This document shows positions 46,775 to 55,839 of a stretch of DNA of 64,000 nucleotides, one piece after another. Location: assembly GCA_009377755.1 (NCBI GenBank), contig WHTM01000025.1, forward strand, positions 1-64,000, written 5' to 3'. Every line of letters starts with the position of its first letter. Positions within the stretch are counted from its first letter, which is position 1. Position numbers and translations under genes: made by a program. The DNA comes from Hyphomicrobiales bacterium (lineage in GTDB: Bacteria > Pseudomonadota > Alphaproteobacteria > Rhizobiales > Xanthobacteraceae). The notes beneath the pieces are model-generated. The model made no database searches and was not told the DNA's origin. It was given only the letters and a program-made list of their open reading frames with translations.

Positions 46775-47908
46775 ATGGACGCCAAGACCCGACCCGACAA
46801 GCTGCGCGAAGCCAGCAATCCGCTGTTCAACAACCGCAAGCTCAAGCTCGGCACCTTCTGCTCCAATCTGAGCGGGGGCTGCGCCATTTCCAGCGTCGAG
46901 GGCACGCTGGAGGCGAACTGGCCGAGCACGCTGGCCCTGGCCCGCATGGGCGACGAGATGGAATTCGAGGCGCTGGTGCCGGTCGGGCGCTGGAAGGGAT
47001 TCGGCGGCGTCACCAACTTCAACGGGGCGGGGTTCGAGTCGTTCTCATGGGCGTCGGCGATCGGCGCTTCGACCCGCTATTCGGGGATCTTCGCCACCTC
47101 GCACGTTCCGACGATCCATCCGGTCATGGCCGCCAAGCAAGGCACCACAATCGACCATGTAACCGGCGGCCGCTTCAACCTCAACGTCGTCACCGGCTGG
47201 TTCAAGCCGGAGATCGAGATGTTCGGCGAAGAGCAACTCGAGCATGACACGCGCTACGACCGAGCGATCGAATGGCTCGAAGTCATCAAGCTGCTGTGGA
47301 CCCGGGAGGAAGAGTTCGACTACGAGGGAAAGTTCTACAAGATCAAGAAGGGGTGGCTGCAGCCGAAGCCGCTGCAGAAGCCGTATCCGGTGGTGATGAA
47401 CGCCGGCGGCTCGGAGAAGGGGCGCCATTACGCCGCCAAGTATTGCGATGTCGCCTTCATCGTCCTCCAGTCGCACAATTTCGACGACGTCCGGGCCCAC
47501 GTCGACCGCTATCGCAAGTTCGCACGCGAGGAATACGGCCGCGAAATCCAGGTCTGGACCAACGCCTATGTGGTGCAGGGCGATACCGATGCGGACGCGA
47601 AGAAGTTCTTCGACTACTACGTGCACGAGAAGGGTGACTGGGTGGCGGTCGATAACCTCACCAGAACGCTGGGGATCAACGCGCAGACCATGCCGCCCGA
47701 GGTCGCGCTCGCGCTGAAGGCGCACTTCATCGCCGGATGGGCCGGCTATCCGATCATCGGCACCAAGGAGAAGGTGGTCGACGAGCTGGCGACGCTATCG
47801 CGCGCGGGCTTCGACGGCGTCATCCTGTCATGGGCGAAGTTCGTCGATCAGATGCGCGAGTTCCAGGAGGTTACGTATCCGCTGGTGGTGCAGGCCGGGC
47901 TGCGGTAG
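46775..47908 (+). CDS. LLM-class flavin-dependent monooxygenase (SfnG/RutA-like)
   Basis: A 377-residue luciferase-like monooxygenase. [12 protein letters not shown] near the N-terminus, [16 protein letters not shown], and [12 protein letters not shown] are marks of the SfnG (dimethyl sulfone) and RutA (pyrimidine) group. It needs FMNH2 from a separate reductase, not visible here. Divergent from proB over a 170-base region. Substrate unknown. Confidence 0.88.
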   Translation: MDAKTRPDKLREASNPLFNNRKLKLGTFCSNLSGGCAISSVEGTLEANWPSTLALARMGDEMEFEALVPVGRWKGFGGVTNFNGAGFESFSWASAIGASTRYSGIFATSHVPTIHPVMAAKQGTTIDHVTGGRFNLNVVTGWFKPEIEMFGEEQLEHDTRYDRAIEWLEVIKLLWTREEEFDYEGKFYKIKKGWLQPKPLQKPYPVVMNAGGSEKGRHYAAKYCDVAFIVLQSHNFDDVRAHVDRYRKFAREEYGREIQVWTNAYVVQGDTDADAKKFFDYYVHEKGDWVAVDNLTRTLGINAQTMPPEVALALKAHFIAGWAGYPIIGTKEKVVDELATLSRAGFDGVILSWAKFVDQMREFQEVTYPLVVQAGLR

Positions 47909-47984
47909 CAGCGATCCGGGACAGATGCCCCTGTTTCAGCGATTGCTTGCAGCGCCGGAATGACGGCAGCGGGTCATTGCCACA

Positions 47985-48761
47985 CTATCTCCCCGTCCAC
48001 GCCGGCGTCTTCTTCTCCACGAAAGCGCGCACGCCGATGCGAAAGTCATCGCTGCCATAGCAGGCGCGCACGAGATCGTCACCGTCCGGTAGGCCGGCGT
48101 GCAGCAGACGGTGGATCGCCTCCTTGCTCACCCGCATGGTGATCGGCGCATGGTGTTGCAGGCGATCACACAATTCGGCGATGCGTTGGTCGAGCTCGGT
48201 AGGCGTGACGATAGCCGAGAGGAATCCGCCCGCGAGCGCCTCGTCCGCCGTCAGATTCTCGGCGAGCAGCAACATCCGCTTGGCACGCGAGGCGCCGAGC
48301 GCGGCGACCAGACGCGCGTAGTTGGCGACCGACAGGCAGTTGCCGAGCGTGCGCGCGATCGGTACGCCGAACCGTGCGTCGGGCGTCGCGATGCGCAGGT
48401 CACAGGCGGCCGCGATCGCAAGTCCACCGCCGATCGCCCAGCCCTCGATCACCGCCAGCGTCGGCATCGGCAGCGCTTCCAGCAGGCCGAGCGTGTGCTC
48501 CATCTTCTCCTCGTAGGCGATGCCATCTTCACCCGACTTGAACGCCAGGAACTGCGCGATGTCGGTGCCGGCGATGAACGCCTGGCCGCCGGCGCCGCGG
48601 AATACCGCGACGCGCACATCGTTGTCGGTCGTAAGCTGCTCGCAGATTTTGGTGAGCCGCTGGTACATGTGCCAAGTCATGGCGTTGCGCGCGGCCGGCC
48701 GGTCGAAGGTAATGTGCGCGACGGCGCCGTCGCGTTCGAAGTGAACTTCTCCGTCGCTCAT
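47985..48761 (-). CDS. Enoyl-CoA hydratase/isomerase family protein 3
   Basis: A 258-residue crotonase. Oxyanion hole in VIEGWAIGGGLAIAAACD with intact glycines; FIAGTDIAQF is the CoA-site loop. Its ATG overlaps by 4 bases the stop of the HIBADH-like gene upstream, so the two are co-translated, a pair that recalls the valine or other branched acyl pathways. Confidence 0.9.
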   Translation of the reverse strand: MSDGEVHFERDGAVAHITFDRPAARNAMTWHMYQRLTKICEQLTTDNDVRVAVFRGAGGQAFIAGTDIAQFLAFKSGEDGIAYEEKMEHTLGLLEALPMPTLAVIEGWAIGGGLAIAAACDLRIATPDARFGVPIARTLGNCLSVANYARLVAALGASRAKRMLLLAENLTADEALAGGFLSAIVTPTELDQRIAELCDRLQHHAPITMRVSKEAIHRLLHAGLPDGDDLVRACYGSDDFRIGVRAFVEKKTPAWTGR

Positions 48762-49657
48762 CCGTGGTCCCCACCGCTGCGATGCCGTCGTGCGATCTCG
48801 TTGATGACGGCGCTGTTGTCGAAATCCGCCTCGCCGGCACGCACACAGGCTTCGAGCATGTCGCAATGCACGTTGAGCATCGGCAAGGCCTGTCCGCGGC
48901 GCTCTGCCTGCTCCAGCATCAGGTGCACGTCCTTGAGCGTCTGGCGCACGCGGCCCTCCGGGGAGAAATCGCCGTTCAGCATCTTCGCGCCCTTCACGTC
49001 CATGATCTGCGAATAGGCGGCGGACTCGCGCGCGACCGGCAGGAACGCCGCGGGATCGAGCCCGAGCCGCCTGGCGAACACCAGGCCCTCGGCGAGCGCC
49101 AGCCGGTTGAGCCCGAGGATGAGATTGACGGCGAGCTTGGTGCGTCCGCCATCGCCGACGCCGCCCACGTGAAACCGGCGCGGGAACAGAATTCCCAGAA
49201 TCTGATCGGCGGCAGCCGCGACGTCGCGATCGCCGCCGATCAGGCCGACGCCCTCGCCGCGGCGCACCTGCTCGCTGGTGCCGGAGACCGGCGTCTCCAG
49301 GAAGCGCAGCCCGCGCGCGATGACGCGTGTGCCGAGCGCGGCGATCCGGTCGGGGTCGCAGGTGCTGGTGCACAGCACGATGACGCTGCTGCCGTCGCCG
49401 ACCGCCGGCAGGATGTGATTCTCGACGACGTCCTCGACCTGGCTGGTATCGAACACCGCAAGCACAAGCACATCGCAGGCCGTCGCCATGTCGGCGATCG
49501 AGGGCGCCTCCTGTCCGCCCATGGCGGCGAGCCGCACACGCTTGGCCGCATCGATGTCGTAGCCGATCACCGCGTGACCGCCGTCGATCAGCCGGTGGGC
49601 GAACACCTCGCCCATCAGGCCGAGGCCGATCACTCCGGCGGGTGTTTTTGCCACCAT
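48758..49657 (-). CDS. 3-hydroxyisobutyrate dehydrogenase-like oxidoreductase 2
   Basis: A 299-residue beta-hydroxyacid dehydrogenase. NAD(P) loop VIGLGLMGEVFA, ETPVSGTSEQV, catalytic Lys in RTKLAVNLILGL. DIDAAKR after strand 2 fits NAD. Pairs with the enoyl-CoA hydratase downstream (4-base overlap). The same pair of families also lies together at 40-42 kb. Confidence 0.9.
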   Translation of the reverse strand: MVAKTPAGVIGLGLMGEVFAHRLIDGGHAVIGYDIDAAKRVRLAAMGGQEAPSIADMATACDVLVLAVFDTSQVEDVVENHILPAVGDGSSVIVLCTSTCDPDRIAALGTRVIARGLRFLETPVSGTSEQVRRGEGVGLIGGDRDVAAAADQILGILFPRRFHVGGVGDGGRTKLAVNLILGLNRLALAEGLVFARRLGLDPAAFLPVARESAAYSQIMDVKGAKMLNGDFSPEGRVRQTLKDVHLMLEQAERRGQALPMLNVHCDMLEACVRAGEADFDNSAVINEIARRHRSGGDHG

Positions 49658-49667
49658 GTCTCTCCGC

Positions 49668-49827
49668 GTGTCATTCCGGGGCCGCGCGTAGCGCGGTGCC
49701 CGGAATCCATAACCACAGTCCTTGCCGTACGCGAAGTCCCAGCTTACCCGATAGTGTACGGGTTATGGATTCCGGGCTCGCCATGCCTTTCGCCCTTCGG
49801 GCTACGGCGGGCGCCCCGGAATGACAC
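49668..49827. repeat. GTGTCATTCCGGGG palindromic repeat
   Basis: GTGTCATTCCGGGGCCGCGC and GGAATCCATAACC pair with GGTTATGGATTCC and GCCCCGGAATGACAC, nested around a 60-base loop. It lies between the divergent HIBADH-like and Gfo/Idh genes and ends 14 bases before the latter start. Confidence 0.85.
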
Positions 49828-49841
49828 GCGGGGAGGCGCAC

Positions 49842-50918
49842 ATGATCCAAGCGGCCATGATCGGTCTCGGGCGCTGGGGGCAGTCCATCATTGGCGCCGT
49901 GCAGGGCAAGAGCGCACGGGTGCGCTTCGTCCACGGCGTCAGCAAGGAGCCGGAGCTGGCCCGCGATTTCGCCGCCCGCCACGGCCTCCGCTTGTCGACC
50001 GATCTTGCCGATGCGCTGGCCGATCCCGAGGTGCAGGCCGTGTTTCTCGCAACCCCGCATTTGCTGCATGTGCAGCAGGTGCAGGCGGTGACGGCCACCG
50101 GCCGCCCGGTGTGGTGCGAGAAGCCGCTGGCGCTCACCCGCGCTGGTGCCGAGAGTGCCGTGGGTGCCGTCCGTGCGGCCGGCGTGCCGCTCGGCAGCGG
50201 CAACAACAAGCGCTGCTTTGCGTCGATGCGCGAGCTTAAGCGTGTGCTCGACAGCGGCGTGCTGGGAGAAATCCTGCACATCGAGGGACATTTCTCCAAC
50301 GAGCACTCGACCCGCGTGATCGGAGGCGGCTGGCGTGACGATCCGGAGGAATCGCCGGCGGCCGGCCTCACCGGTGCCGGGCTGCATGTGCTCGACGCTT
50401 TCGTCAATCTCGGCGGGCCGATCCGCCGGATCGACGCCAAGGTGTTCGCGCCGAAGCCGCCGCCCGATCCGCGCGACGTACTCGCCGTGCTGGTGGAATT
50501 CGCGAGCGGCGCAACCGGCTTGCTGGCGACGGTGCGAGCGGCGCCGGTGGTCTGGCGCGTCCAGGTGTTCTGCACCGGCGGCTGGGTCGAGGCGCGCGGC
50601 GAAGACACGCTCACCGTCGCCCGCATGGGCGAGTCGCCGGTGACGCAGACGTTCCCGCACGTCGACTCGCTCTTGGTCCTGGTTGAAGCTTTCGCCGATG
50701 CGATCGAGGGCAAGGCGCCGTTCCCGGTCACGCCCGCGCAAATGCTCGATCTGATCGGCGCGTTCGAGGCGGTGGTGATGTCGGTGGAGAGGGGTCAGCC
50801 GGTGCTGTGCGCGAATGCTCAGCGCCGGCGGGAAGCACGGCGCCGTGACGGCTTGGCCGTTACCGGTGTCCCCGCGGCCGGCAAATCGACGCACCGGCCA
50901 TCTGGGAACACGAGGTAA
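49842..50918 (+). CDS. Gfo/Idh/MocA family oxidoreductase
   Basis: A 358-residue NAD(P) oxidoreductase. [12 protein letters not shown] in the Rossmann loop, the conserved EKPLAL (lysine of the catalytic site) and [13 protein letters not shown]. It acts on sugars, inositols or similar. GGGGAGGCGCAC before ATG 49842. The last 33 codons overlap an opposite-strand gene (50819-51016); residues after VERGQPVL are Arg-rich and unlike the family. Confidence 0.88.
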   Translation: MIQAAMIGLGRWGQSIIGAVQGKSARVRFVHGVSKEPELARDFAARHGLRLSTDLADALADPEVQAVFLATPHLLHVQQVQAVTATGRPVWCEKPLALTRAGAESAVGAVRAAGVPLGSGNNKRCFASMRELKRVLDSGVLGEILHIEGHFSNEHSTRVIGGGWRDDPEESPAAGLTGAGLHVLDAFVNLGGPIRRIDAKVFAPKPPPDPRDVLAVLVEFASGATGLLATVRAAPVVWRVQVFCTGGWVEARGEDTLTVARMGESPVTQTFPHVDSLLVLVEAFADAIEGKAPFPVTPAQMLDLIGAFEAVVMSVERGQPVLCANAQRRREARRRDGLAVTGVPAAGKSTHRPSGNTR

Positions 50919-51016
50919 CGCACATACACACGCACCCCGCCGACCACCCTGTCCTCAAGGACAAACTTGGTACCGACAGGAAATCGGCTCGGAAGACGCT
51001 TACTCTCAGCCGCCAT
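50819..51016 (-). CDS. Small conserved-looking hypothetical protein
   Basis: A 65-residue basic protein beginning [20 protein letters not shown], followed by a beta-rich [18 protein letters not shown] and an Arg-rich tail. I recall similar small proteins (ESKRLPxRFPVGTK) in Bradyrhizobium relatives, function unknown. GGAG sits 7 bases before the ATG; ATG 51034 is the alternative. Its 3' 100 bases overlap the end of the Gfo/Idh gene on the other strand. Confidence 0.65.
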   Translation of the reverse strand: MAAESKRLPSRFPVGTKFVLEDRVVGGVRVYVRYLVFPDGRCVDLPAAGTPVTAKPSRRRASRRR

Positions 51017-51157
51017 TACACGCTCCGGGGGCATGCATACCAAGACCCCGTTACTCAACCACTGAACAACACCAAACGTCCCTGTCCTTCCAATCCTCGC
51101 GGCGCGGACCGAGACATGATATGGAACAAAAGTGTCCAGCCAGCTTGTGACCCTATC

Positions 51158-52450
51158 ATGACTGCGCCCTTGAAAGCTGTTGATAAGCCTGTGGATATCG
51201 CGACCGCGATGGGCGCGATCGGGCGCCGGGCAAGGATGGCCGCCCGGGTGCTGGCGCTCGCCGATGCGGACCGCAAGGATGCCGCGCTGACGGCCATGGC
51301 CGCGGCCCTGCGCGAGCACAGCGCCGAAATACTGGCGACGAATGCGGACGATCTGGCCGAGGCCCGGTCGTCCGGCGCGACAACGGCGTTTCTCGACCGG
51401 CTCAAGCTGGACAATCAGGGCGTTTCGGCCATGGCGGACGGCCTCGACGTGGTGCGCGGCCTGGCCGATCCGGTCGGAATCGTCACCGAAGCCTGGACCC
51501 GGCCGAACGGCATGCGGATCGAACGGGTGCAGGTGCCGCTCGGCGTCGTTGGCGTCATCTACGAAAGCCGCCCCAACGTGACCGCGGACGCCGGTGCCCT
51601 GTGCCTGAAGGCCGGAAATGCCGTGATTTTGCGCGGTGGGTCCGACAGCCTGCGTTCGGCACGGGCCATTCACACGGCTTTGGCGCGGGGGCTGCGAGCT
51701 GCCGGGCTGCCGGAAGAGGCCATCCAGCTCGTCCCAACCCGCGACCGGGCGGCGGTCGGGCTGATGCTTCAGGGACTTGGCGGGGCAATCGACGTGATCG
51801 TACCGCGCGGCGGCAAGGGCCTGATCGCCCGCGTCCAGGCCGAGGCGCGCGTTCCCGTATTCGCGCATCTTGAAGGTATTTGCCACGTTTATATCGATCG
51901 AGATGCGCAGCTTGAAATGGCGAAATCTATCGTTTGCAATGCCAAGATGCGTAGGACGGGGGTCTGCGGTGCCGCCGAGACCCTGCTTGTCGACCGCGCC
52001 GTTGCCGCTACGCATCTTCAGCCGCTGGTGACCATGCTGATCGAGGCCGGCTGCGAAGTGCGCGGCGACGCCGCCATGCAGGCCGCCGACGCCCGGGTCA
52101 AGCCGGCCAGCGAGCAGGACTGGGGCACCGAATACCTCGACGCGGTTATCGCCGCGAAGGTCGTCGACGGCGTCGATGTCGCGATCGATCACATCGCGCG
52201 CTACGGTTCGCAGCACACCGACGCGATTGTTACCGACAATCAGGTAACGGCGGAGAAATTCCTGCGCGAGGTGGACTCCGCGATCGTGCTGCATAACGCC
52301 TCGACGCAATTCGCCGATGGCGCTGAGTTTGGCTTCGGCGCCGAGATCGGCATCGCCACCGGCAAGCTGCATGCGCGCGGGCCGGTTGGCGTCGAGCAGC
52401 TCTGCACCTTCAAGTACCGTATTCGCGGCACGGGGCAGATCAGGCCGTGA
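51158..52450 (+). CDS. proA: Gamma-glutamyl phosphate reductase
   Basis: A 430-residue second enzyme of proline synthesis, reducing glutamyl phosphate to the semialdehyde with NADPH. Catalytic Cys in [29 protein letters not shown], and IVTDN. ATG 51158 (MTAPLKAV) is chosen; ATG 51116 would add 14 codons. Starts the plus-strand block proA-nadD-rsfS-rlmH. Its partner proB is inverted 4.6 kb away. Confidence 0.96.
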   Translation: MTAPLKAVDKPVDIATAMGAIGRRARMAARVLALADADRKDAALTAMAAALREHSAEILATNADDLAEARSSGATTAFLDRLKLDNQGVSAMADGLDVVRGLADPVGIVTEAWTRPNGMRIERVQVPLGVVGVIYESRPNVTADAGALCLKAGNAVILRGGSDSLRSARAIHTALARGLRAAGLPEEAIQLVPTRDRAAVGLMLQGLGGAIDVIVPRGGKGLIARVQAEARVPVFAHLEGICHVYIDRDAQLEMAKSIVCNAKMRRTGVCGAAETLLVDRAVAATHLQPLVTMLIEAGCEVRGDAAMQAADARVKPASEQDWGTEYLDAVIAAKVVDGVDVAIDHIARYGSQHTDAIVTDNQVTAEKFLREVDSAIVLHNASTQFADGAEFGFGAEIGIATGKLHARGPVGVEQLCTFKYRIRGTGQIRP

Positions 52451-52483
52451 GCAACACAACCCCGCGGCTCGGTTTTCTTCACG

Positions 52484-52596
52484 TCCCCCCTTGCGGGGGA
52501 GGTCGGCGCGCGAAGCGAGCCGGGAGGAGGGTGTTGTCTTAGGCAATGCCAAGCCGCTACCCCCCTCCCCAACCCTCCCCCGCAAGGGGGGAGGGA
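52484..52596. repeat. CCTCCCC/GGGGAGG repeat, copy F4a
   Basis: CCCCCCTTGCGGGGGAGGTC ... GGGAGGAGGGTG ... CCTCCCCAACCCTCCCCC ... GGGGGGAGGG. Short stems around TTGC/GCAA loops. Its last part is translated as the N-terminus of nadD. Confidence 0.8.
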
Positions 52597-53217
52597 GCAC
52601 GCTGCCCAAGCCGCGCCGGCCTTCCGCCCCATTCCCCCGGCCTTCGCATCGGGTTGTTCGGCGGCTCGTTCAACCCACCGCACCCAGCGCACCGGGCGGC
52701 AACCCTGCTGGCGATGAAGCGGCTCCAGCTCGACCATGTCTGGTGGCTGGTGACGCCGGGCAATCCGCTCAAGGACGTGCACGACCTGCCGCCGCTCGAT
52801 GCGCGCATCGATGCGGCCCGTCGTCTCGCACGGCATCCGCGCATCCACGTCACCGGCGTCGAAGCAGCCCTCGGCACGCGGTTCACCTGCGATACTCTGG
52901 CGGCGCTGGTGCGCCGCTGCCCCGGCGTCCGCTTCGTCTGGATCATGGGGGCCGACAATCTGCCCGAATTCCACCGCTGGCGGAACTGGCGCGCGATTGC
53001 CGGGCTGGTACCGATCGCAGTCGTCGACCGGGCCGCTGCCGGCCTCAATGCCATCGCCGGAATTGCGCCGCAAGCCCTTGCGGCAGCACGCATTCCGGAA
53101 TTCGCGGCGGCCGCTTTGCCGATGCGGCGCCCGCCCGCCTGGGTCTCTCTGCACGGCTTGAAGTCGCCGATCTCGTCGACCCGGCTGCGGCAAAAGATTA
53201 AGCAGCCGGCCGGTTGA
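52546..53217 (+). CDS. nadD: Nicotinate-nucleotide adenylyltransferase
   Basis: A 223-residue NadD making deamido-NAD. Nucleotidyltransferase motifs GLFGGSFNPPHPAH (HxGH position reads HPAH) and SSTRLRQ. The first 20 codons from the ATG lie in repeat F4a (PPPQPSPARGEG), with the family-like part starting LPPHSPGLRIG near 52625. No other ATG, GTG or TTG suits, so this N-terminus appears to be supplied by the repeat. Confidence 0.92.
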   Translation: MPSRYPPPQPSPARGEGARCPSRAGLPPHSPGLRIGLFGGSFNPPHPAHRAATLLAMKRLQLDHVWWLVTPGNPLKDVHDLPPLDARIDAARRLARHPRIHVTGVEAALGTRFTCDTLAALVRRCPGVRFVWIMGADNLPEFHRWRNWRAIAGLVPIAVVDRAAAGLNAIAGIAPQALAAARIPEFAAAALPMRRPPAWVSLHGLKSPISSTRLRQKIKQPAG

Positions 53218-53353
53218 AAGCCCGGCCCGGCCGTGCCTATCTTTGTGATGGACCCCGCAGCGAATCGGGGTCTTTGCAGAAGGAAAAGGACCCCTGTCCA
53301 CACCTGCACTCTCTCGGGCTGCAACGCGTTCCGCGCCCGAACTTGTCTCCAAG

Positions 53354-53707
53354 GTGCGCCCTGACGCCGAGGAGACGCTTCGCCTCATCCTCGCCAGCCT
53401 CGACGACCTCAAGGCCGAGGACACCGTCACCATCGACCTGCACGGCAAGACATCGATCGGCGACTACATGGTCGTGACCTGTGGCAGATCGAACCGCCAT
53501 GTTGGAGCTGTGGCCGATCGCGTCCTCAAGGACCTGGCCGGGCACGGTGCCAAGGATGTGCGGGTCGAAGGCTTGCCGCATTGCGACTGGGTGCTGATCG
53601 ACGCGGGCGACGTGATCGTCCACGTCTTTCGCCCGGAAGTGCGCGCCTTCTACAATCTTGAAAAGATGTGGGCGGCCGCGCGACCGAGCAGTCTGCAGGC
53701 GAGCTGA
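53354..53707 (+). CDS. rsfS: Ribosomal silencing factor RsfS
   Basis: A 117-residue RsfS that binds L14 and blocks subunit joining. TVTIDLHGKTSIGDYMVVTC, GLPHCDWVLIDAGDVIVHVF and FYNLEKMW are diagnostic. GTG 53354 is chosen. The frame is open upstream with a plausible extension (APELVSKV) after AAGGAAAAGGA, so a non-ATG start near 53297 is possible. Element B2 follows. Confidence 0.93.
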   Translation: MRPDAEETLRLILASLDDLKAEDTVTIDLHGKTSIGDYMVVTCGRSNRHVGAVADRVLKDLAGHGAKDVRVEGLPHCDWVLIDAGDVIVHVFRPEVRAFYNLEKMWAAARPSSLQAS

Positions 53708-53722
53708 CGCTCGCGCTGTTGG

Positions 53723-53887
53723 CTAGTGTCGCGATTCGGAAGTTCGCTTGAATGCTCGGCTTGCTCCGGAGCGAACTTCCGAATCAAAGCGACACTAGAA
53801 TCAATAGGCCTTGCTAGTGTCCTTCGAATTCGAAGTTCGCTCGGAGAGTGCCGCAAGATGCGGCGAACTTCGAATTCGGGACACTAG
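53723..53887. repeat. CTAG paired-hairpin element B2
   Basis: Hairpins 53723-53798 and 53814-53887 joined by AATCAATAGGCCTTG. Arms begin CTAGTGTCGC and CTAGTGTCC; core GAAGTTC/GAACTTC. T-runs only in linker-facing arms. Same type as B1, opposite orientation. It ends three bases before the rlmH start codon, so it covers the place of the ribosome-binding site. Confidence 0.92.
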
Positions 53888-53890
53888 CCG

Positions 53891-54373
53891 ATGCGCCTTT
53901 CGATCGCCGCCGTCGGCCGGCTGAAGCAGGGACCTGAGCGCGACCTCGCCGAGCGCTACGCCAAGCGCGCGGCCGACGCGGGGCGCCAACTCCGCTTTGC
54001 GCCGATCGACGTCATAGAAGTCCGTGAAAGCCGCAGCCGCGACGTCGGCAAACGGATGATCGAGGAATCGATCGCGCTCGCCAACACGGTTCCCGATGGT
54101 GCATCGATCATTGTGCTGGATCCGCGCGGCGAAAGCCTTGGCAGCGACGCGCTGGCGGCGCGGCTGCGGCGTTGGCAGGACGGCGGTCGGCCCGCCGTTA
54201 CGTTCCTGATCGGGGGCCCGGACGGCCTGGCCGCCAGCCTATTTGAGCGGGCTGAGCTTCGTCTTGCGTTCGGCATCGCCACTTGGCCGCACCAGCTGGT
54301 GCGGATCATGCTCCTGGAGCAGCTTTACCGGACGATGACCATCCTCGCGGGTCATCCATACCATCGCGCATGA
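53891..54373 (+). CDS. rlmH: 23S rRNA (pseudouridine1915-N3)-methyltransferase RlmH
   Basis: A 160-residue SPOUT methyltransferase using SAM. MRLSIAAVGRLKQGPERDL, LDPRGESLGSDALA, FLIGGPDGL and the C-terminal LEQLYRTMTILAGHPYHRA are characteristic. The ATG directly follows element B2, so any Shine-Dalgarno (GGGAC) is in the hairpin arm. Confidence 0.96.
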   Translation: MRLSIAAVGRLKQGPERDLAERYAKRAADAGRQLRFAPIDVIEVRESRSRDVGKRMIEESIALANTVPDGASIIVLDPRGESLGSDALAARLRRWQDGGRPAVTFLIGGPDGLAASLFERAELRLAFGIATWPHQLVRIMLLEQLYRTMTILAGHPYHRA

Positions 54374-54492
54374 TGCTGCGACCGCGTCGCATCACCCACT
54401 TGTGAGGCAAAGGGCCAATCCCCACGTCTTGATCCCGCAGCAATTTGCACGCTTGGTCTTGTCATGCCGGACGTGGCGCATAGCATCGATCA

Positions 54493-55839
54493 ATGATCCT
54501 CCCCGGACCGAATCAGAGATTCCTTCCACACCGTACGTTTGCCGCGCTGCTGGGTTCAGCCTTGATGCTGGGCTCGGGTATTACCGTACCGGCGGAGCCG
54601 GCGTTCACACTTTCCCAGGCGGCAAGAACCTCCGAGGCGCTTGAAGCGCTGAAGCAACGCGACCTGGAACTGGAGGCCGTCCGCAGCAGCCAGCAGCAGG
54701 CCGGTGAGGTCGAGGCCAAGCTGCGCCGTGAGATCGAATCCATCAGCGCCGACCGGCGTAAACTTAACGCCCAGCTGATAGCGACGGCTTCGCGCGTGCG
54801 CGCTGCCGAAGTCAGCATTGCCGCCACCGAGAGCCGGTTGAAACCGCTCGAAGACAATGAACGGTCGATCCGCGCGGCGCTGCAAGGACGGCGCGCCGTT
54901 ATCGCCGAGGTGCTGGCAGCGCTCCAGCGTATGGGGCGGCGCCCGCCGCCGGCGCTGCTCGTGCGGCCCGACGATGCGCTCCAGTCGGTCCGCAGTGCGA
55001 TGATGCTTGGCGCCATTCTGCCGGAAATGCGGCAGGAGGCAGTGGCGCTGGCCGACGACCTCGCCGACCTGATTCGCGTCCGCAAGGAGATCGCCGCGGA
55101 GCATGAACGGCTGCAACGCGACCTCAAGGCGATGGCCGAGGAGCAGCAGCGCCTCTCGCTGTTGACCGCGGAGCGGCAGAAGCAGCAGGTGGAAACGGAG
55201 AGTGCCCTCTCGGCGGCGCGCAAGAAGGCCATCGCGCTGGCGCGCGATGCCGACAATTTGAAGGATTTGATCGCCAAGCTGGAACGCGGCCTCGACAGCG
55301 CCACGCGCGCGGCGCGGGCCACGGAGCGGGCGAAGCAGGATGGCGCGGAGCCGGGCTCGGGCGGCGCCGACGATGCGGGGCGCCTTGCTCCCGCCGTCGC
55401 CTTCGGGTCGGCGAAAGGCATGCTGCCAATGCCGGTCAACGGGGTGACGGTGCGGGAGTACGGCGCCTCGGATGGATACGGCGGCGTCGAAAAGGGCCTG
55501 CTGTTGGCAACACGGAGCCGCGCCCAGGTCACGGCGCCGTGTGATGGGTGGGTAATCTATGCCGGAACCTTCCGGAGCTACGGTCAACTCTTGATCCTGG
55601 ATGCCGGCGGCGGATATCATGTGTTACTTGCCGGGATGGATCGGACATCCGTTGACATCGGTCAGTTCGTGCTGACTGGCGAACCGGTGGCGGTAATGGG
55701 TAGCGGCTCGCAGGTCGCCGCAATACTCGCGGCAGGCTCCAGTCAACCAGTTCTTTATGTGGAGTTCCGCAAGAACGGAACACCGATCGACCCCAGCCCT
55801 TGGTGGGCAGCTAGCGAAGGCGAAAAGGCTCGCGGATGA
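54493..55839 (+). CDS. EnvC-like murein hydrolase activator (degenerate LytM)
   Basis: A 448-residue periplasmic protein: signal (ALLGSALMLGSGITVPAEPAF), coiled coil about 35-125 and 180-290, C-terminal LytM-like domain. In active LytM the zinc ligands are in HxxxD and HxH; here those places read DGYGGVEKGLLL and LYVEFRK, so the His/Asp and the last His are lost. It should activate amidases in cell division, as EnvC does. Overlaps ctpA by 4 bases. Confidence 0.9.
   Translation: MILPGPNQRFLPHRTFAALLGSALMLGSGITVPAEPAFTLSQAARTSEALEALKQRDLELEAVRSSQQQAGEVEAKLRREIESISADRRKLNAQLIATASRVRAAEVSIAATESRLKPLEDNERSIRAALQGRRAVIAEVLAALQRMGRRPPPALLVRPDDALQSVRSAMMLGAILPEMRQEAVALADDLADLIRVRKEIAAEHERLQRDLKAMAEEQQRLSLLTAERQKQQVETESALSAARKKAIALARDADNLKDLIAKLERGLDSATRAARATERAKQDGAEPGSGGADDAGRLAPAVAFGSAKGMLPMPVNGVTVREYGASDGYGGVEKGLLLATRSRAQVTAPCDGWVIYAGTFRSYGQLLILDAGGGYHVLLAGMDRTSVDIGQFVLTGEPVAVMGSGSQVAAILAAGSSQPVLYVEFRKNGTPIDPSPWWAASEGEKARG

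Noticed and set aside
50819-52609. 596-codon minus-strand frame covering proA
   Set aside because: Only its last 65 codons look like a protein; the rest is antisense to proA and the repeat.
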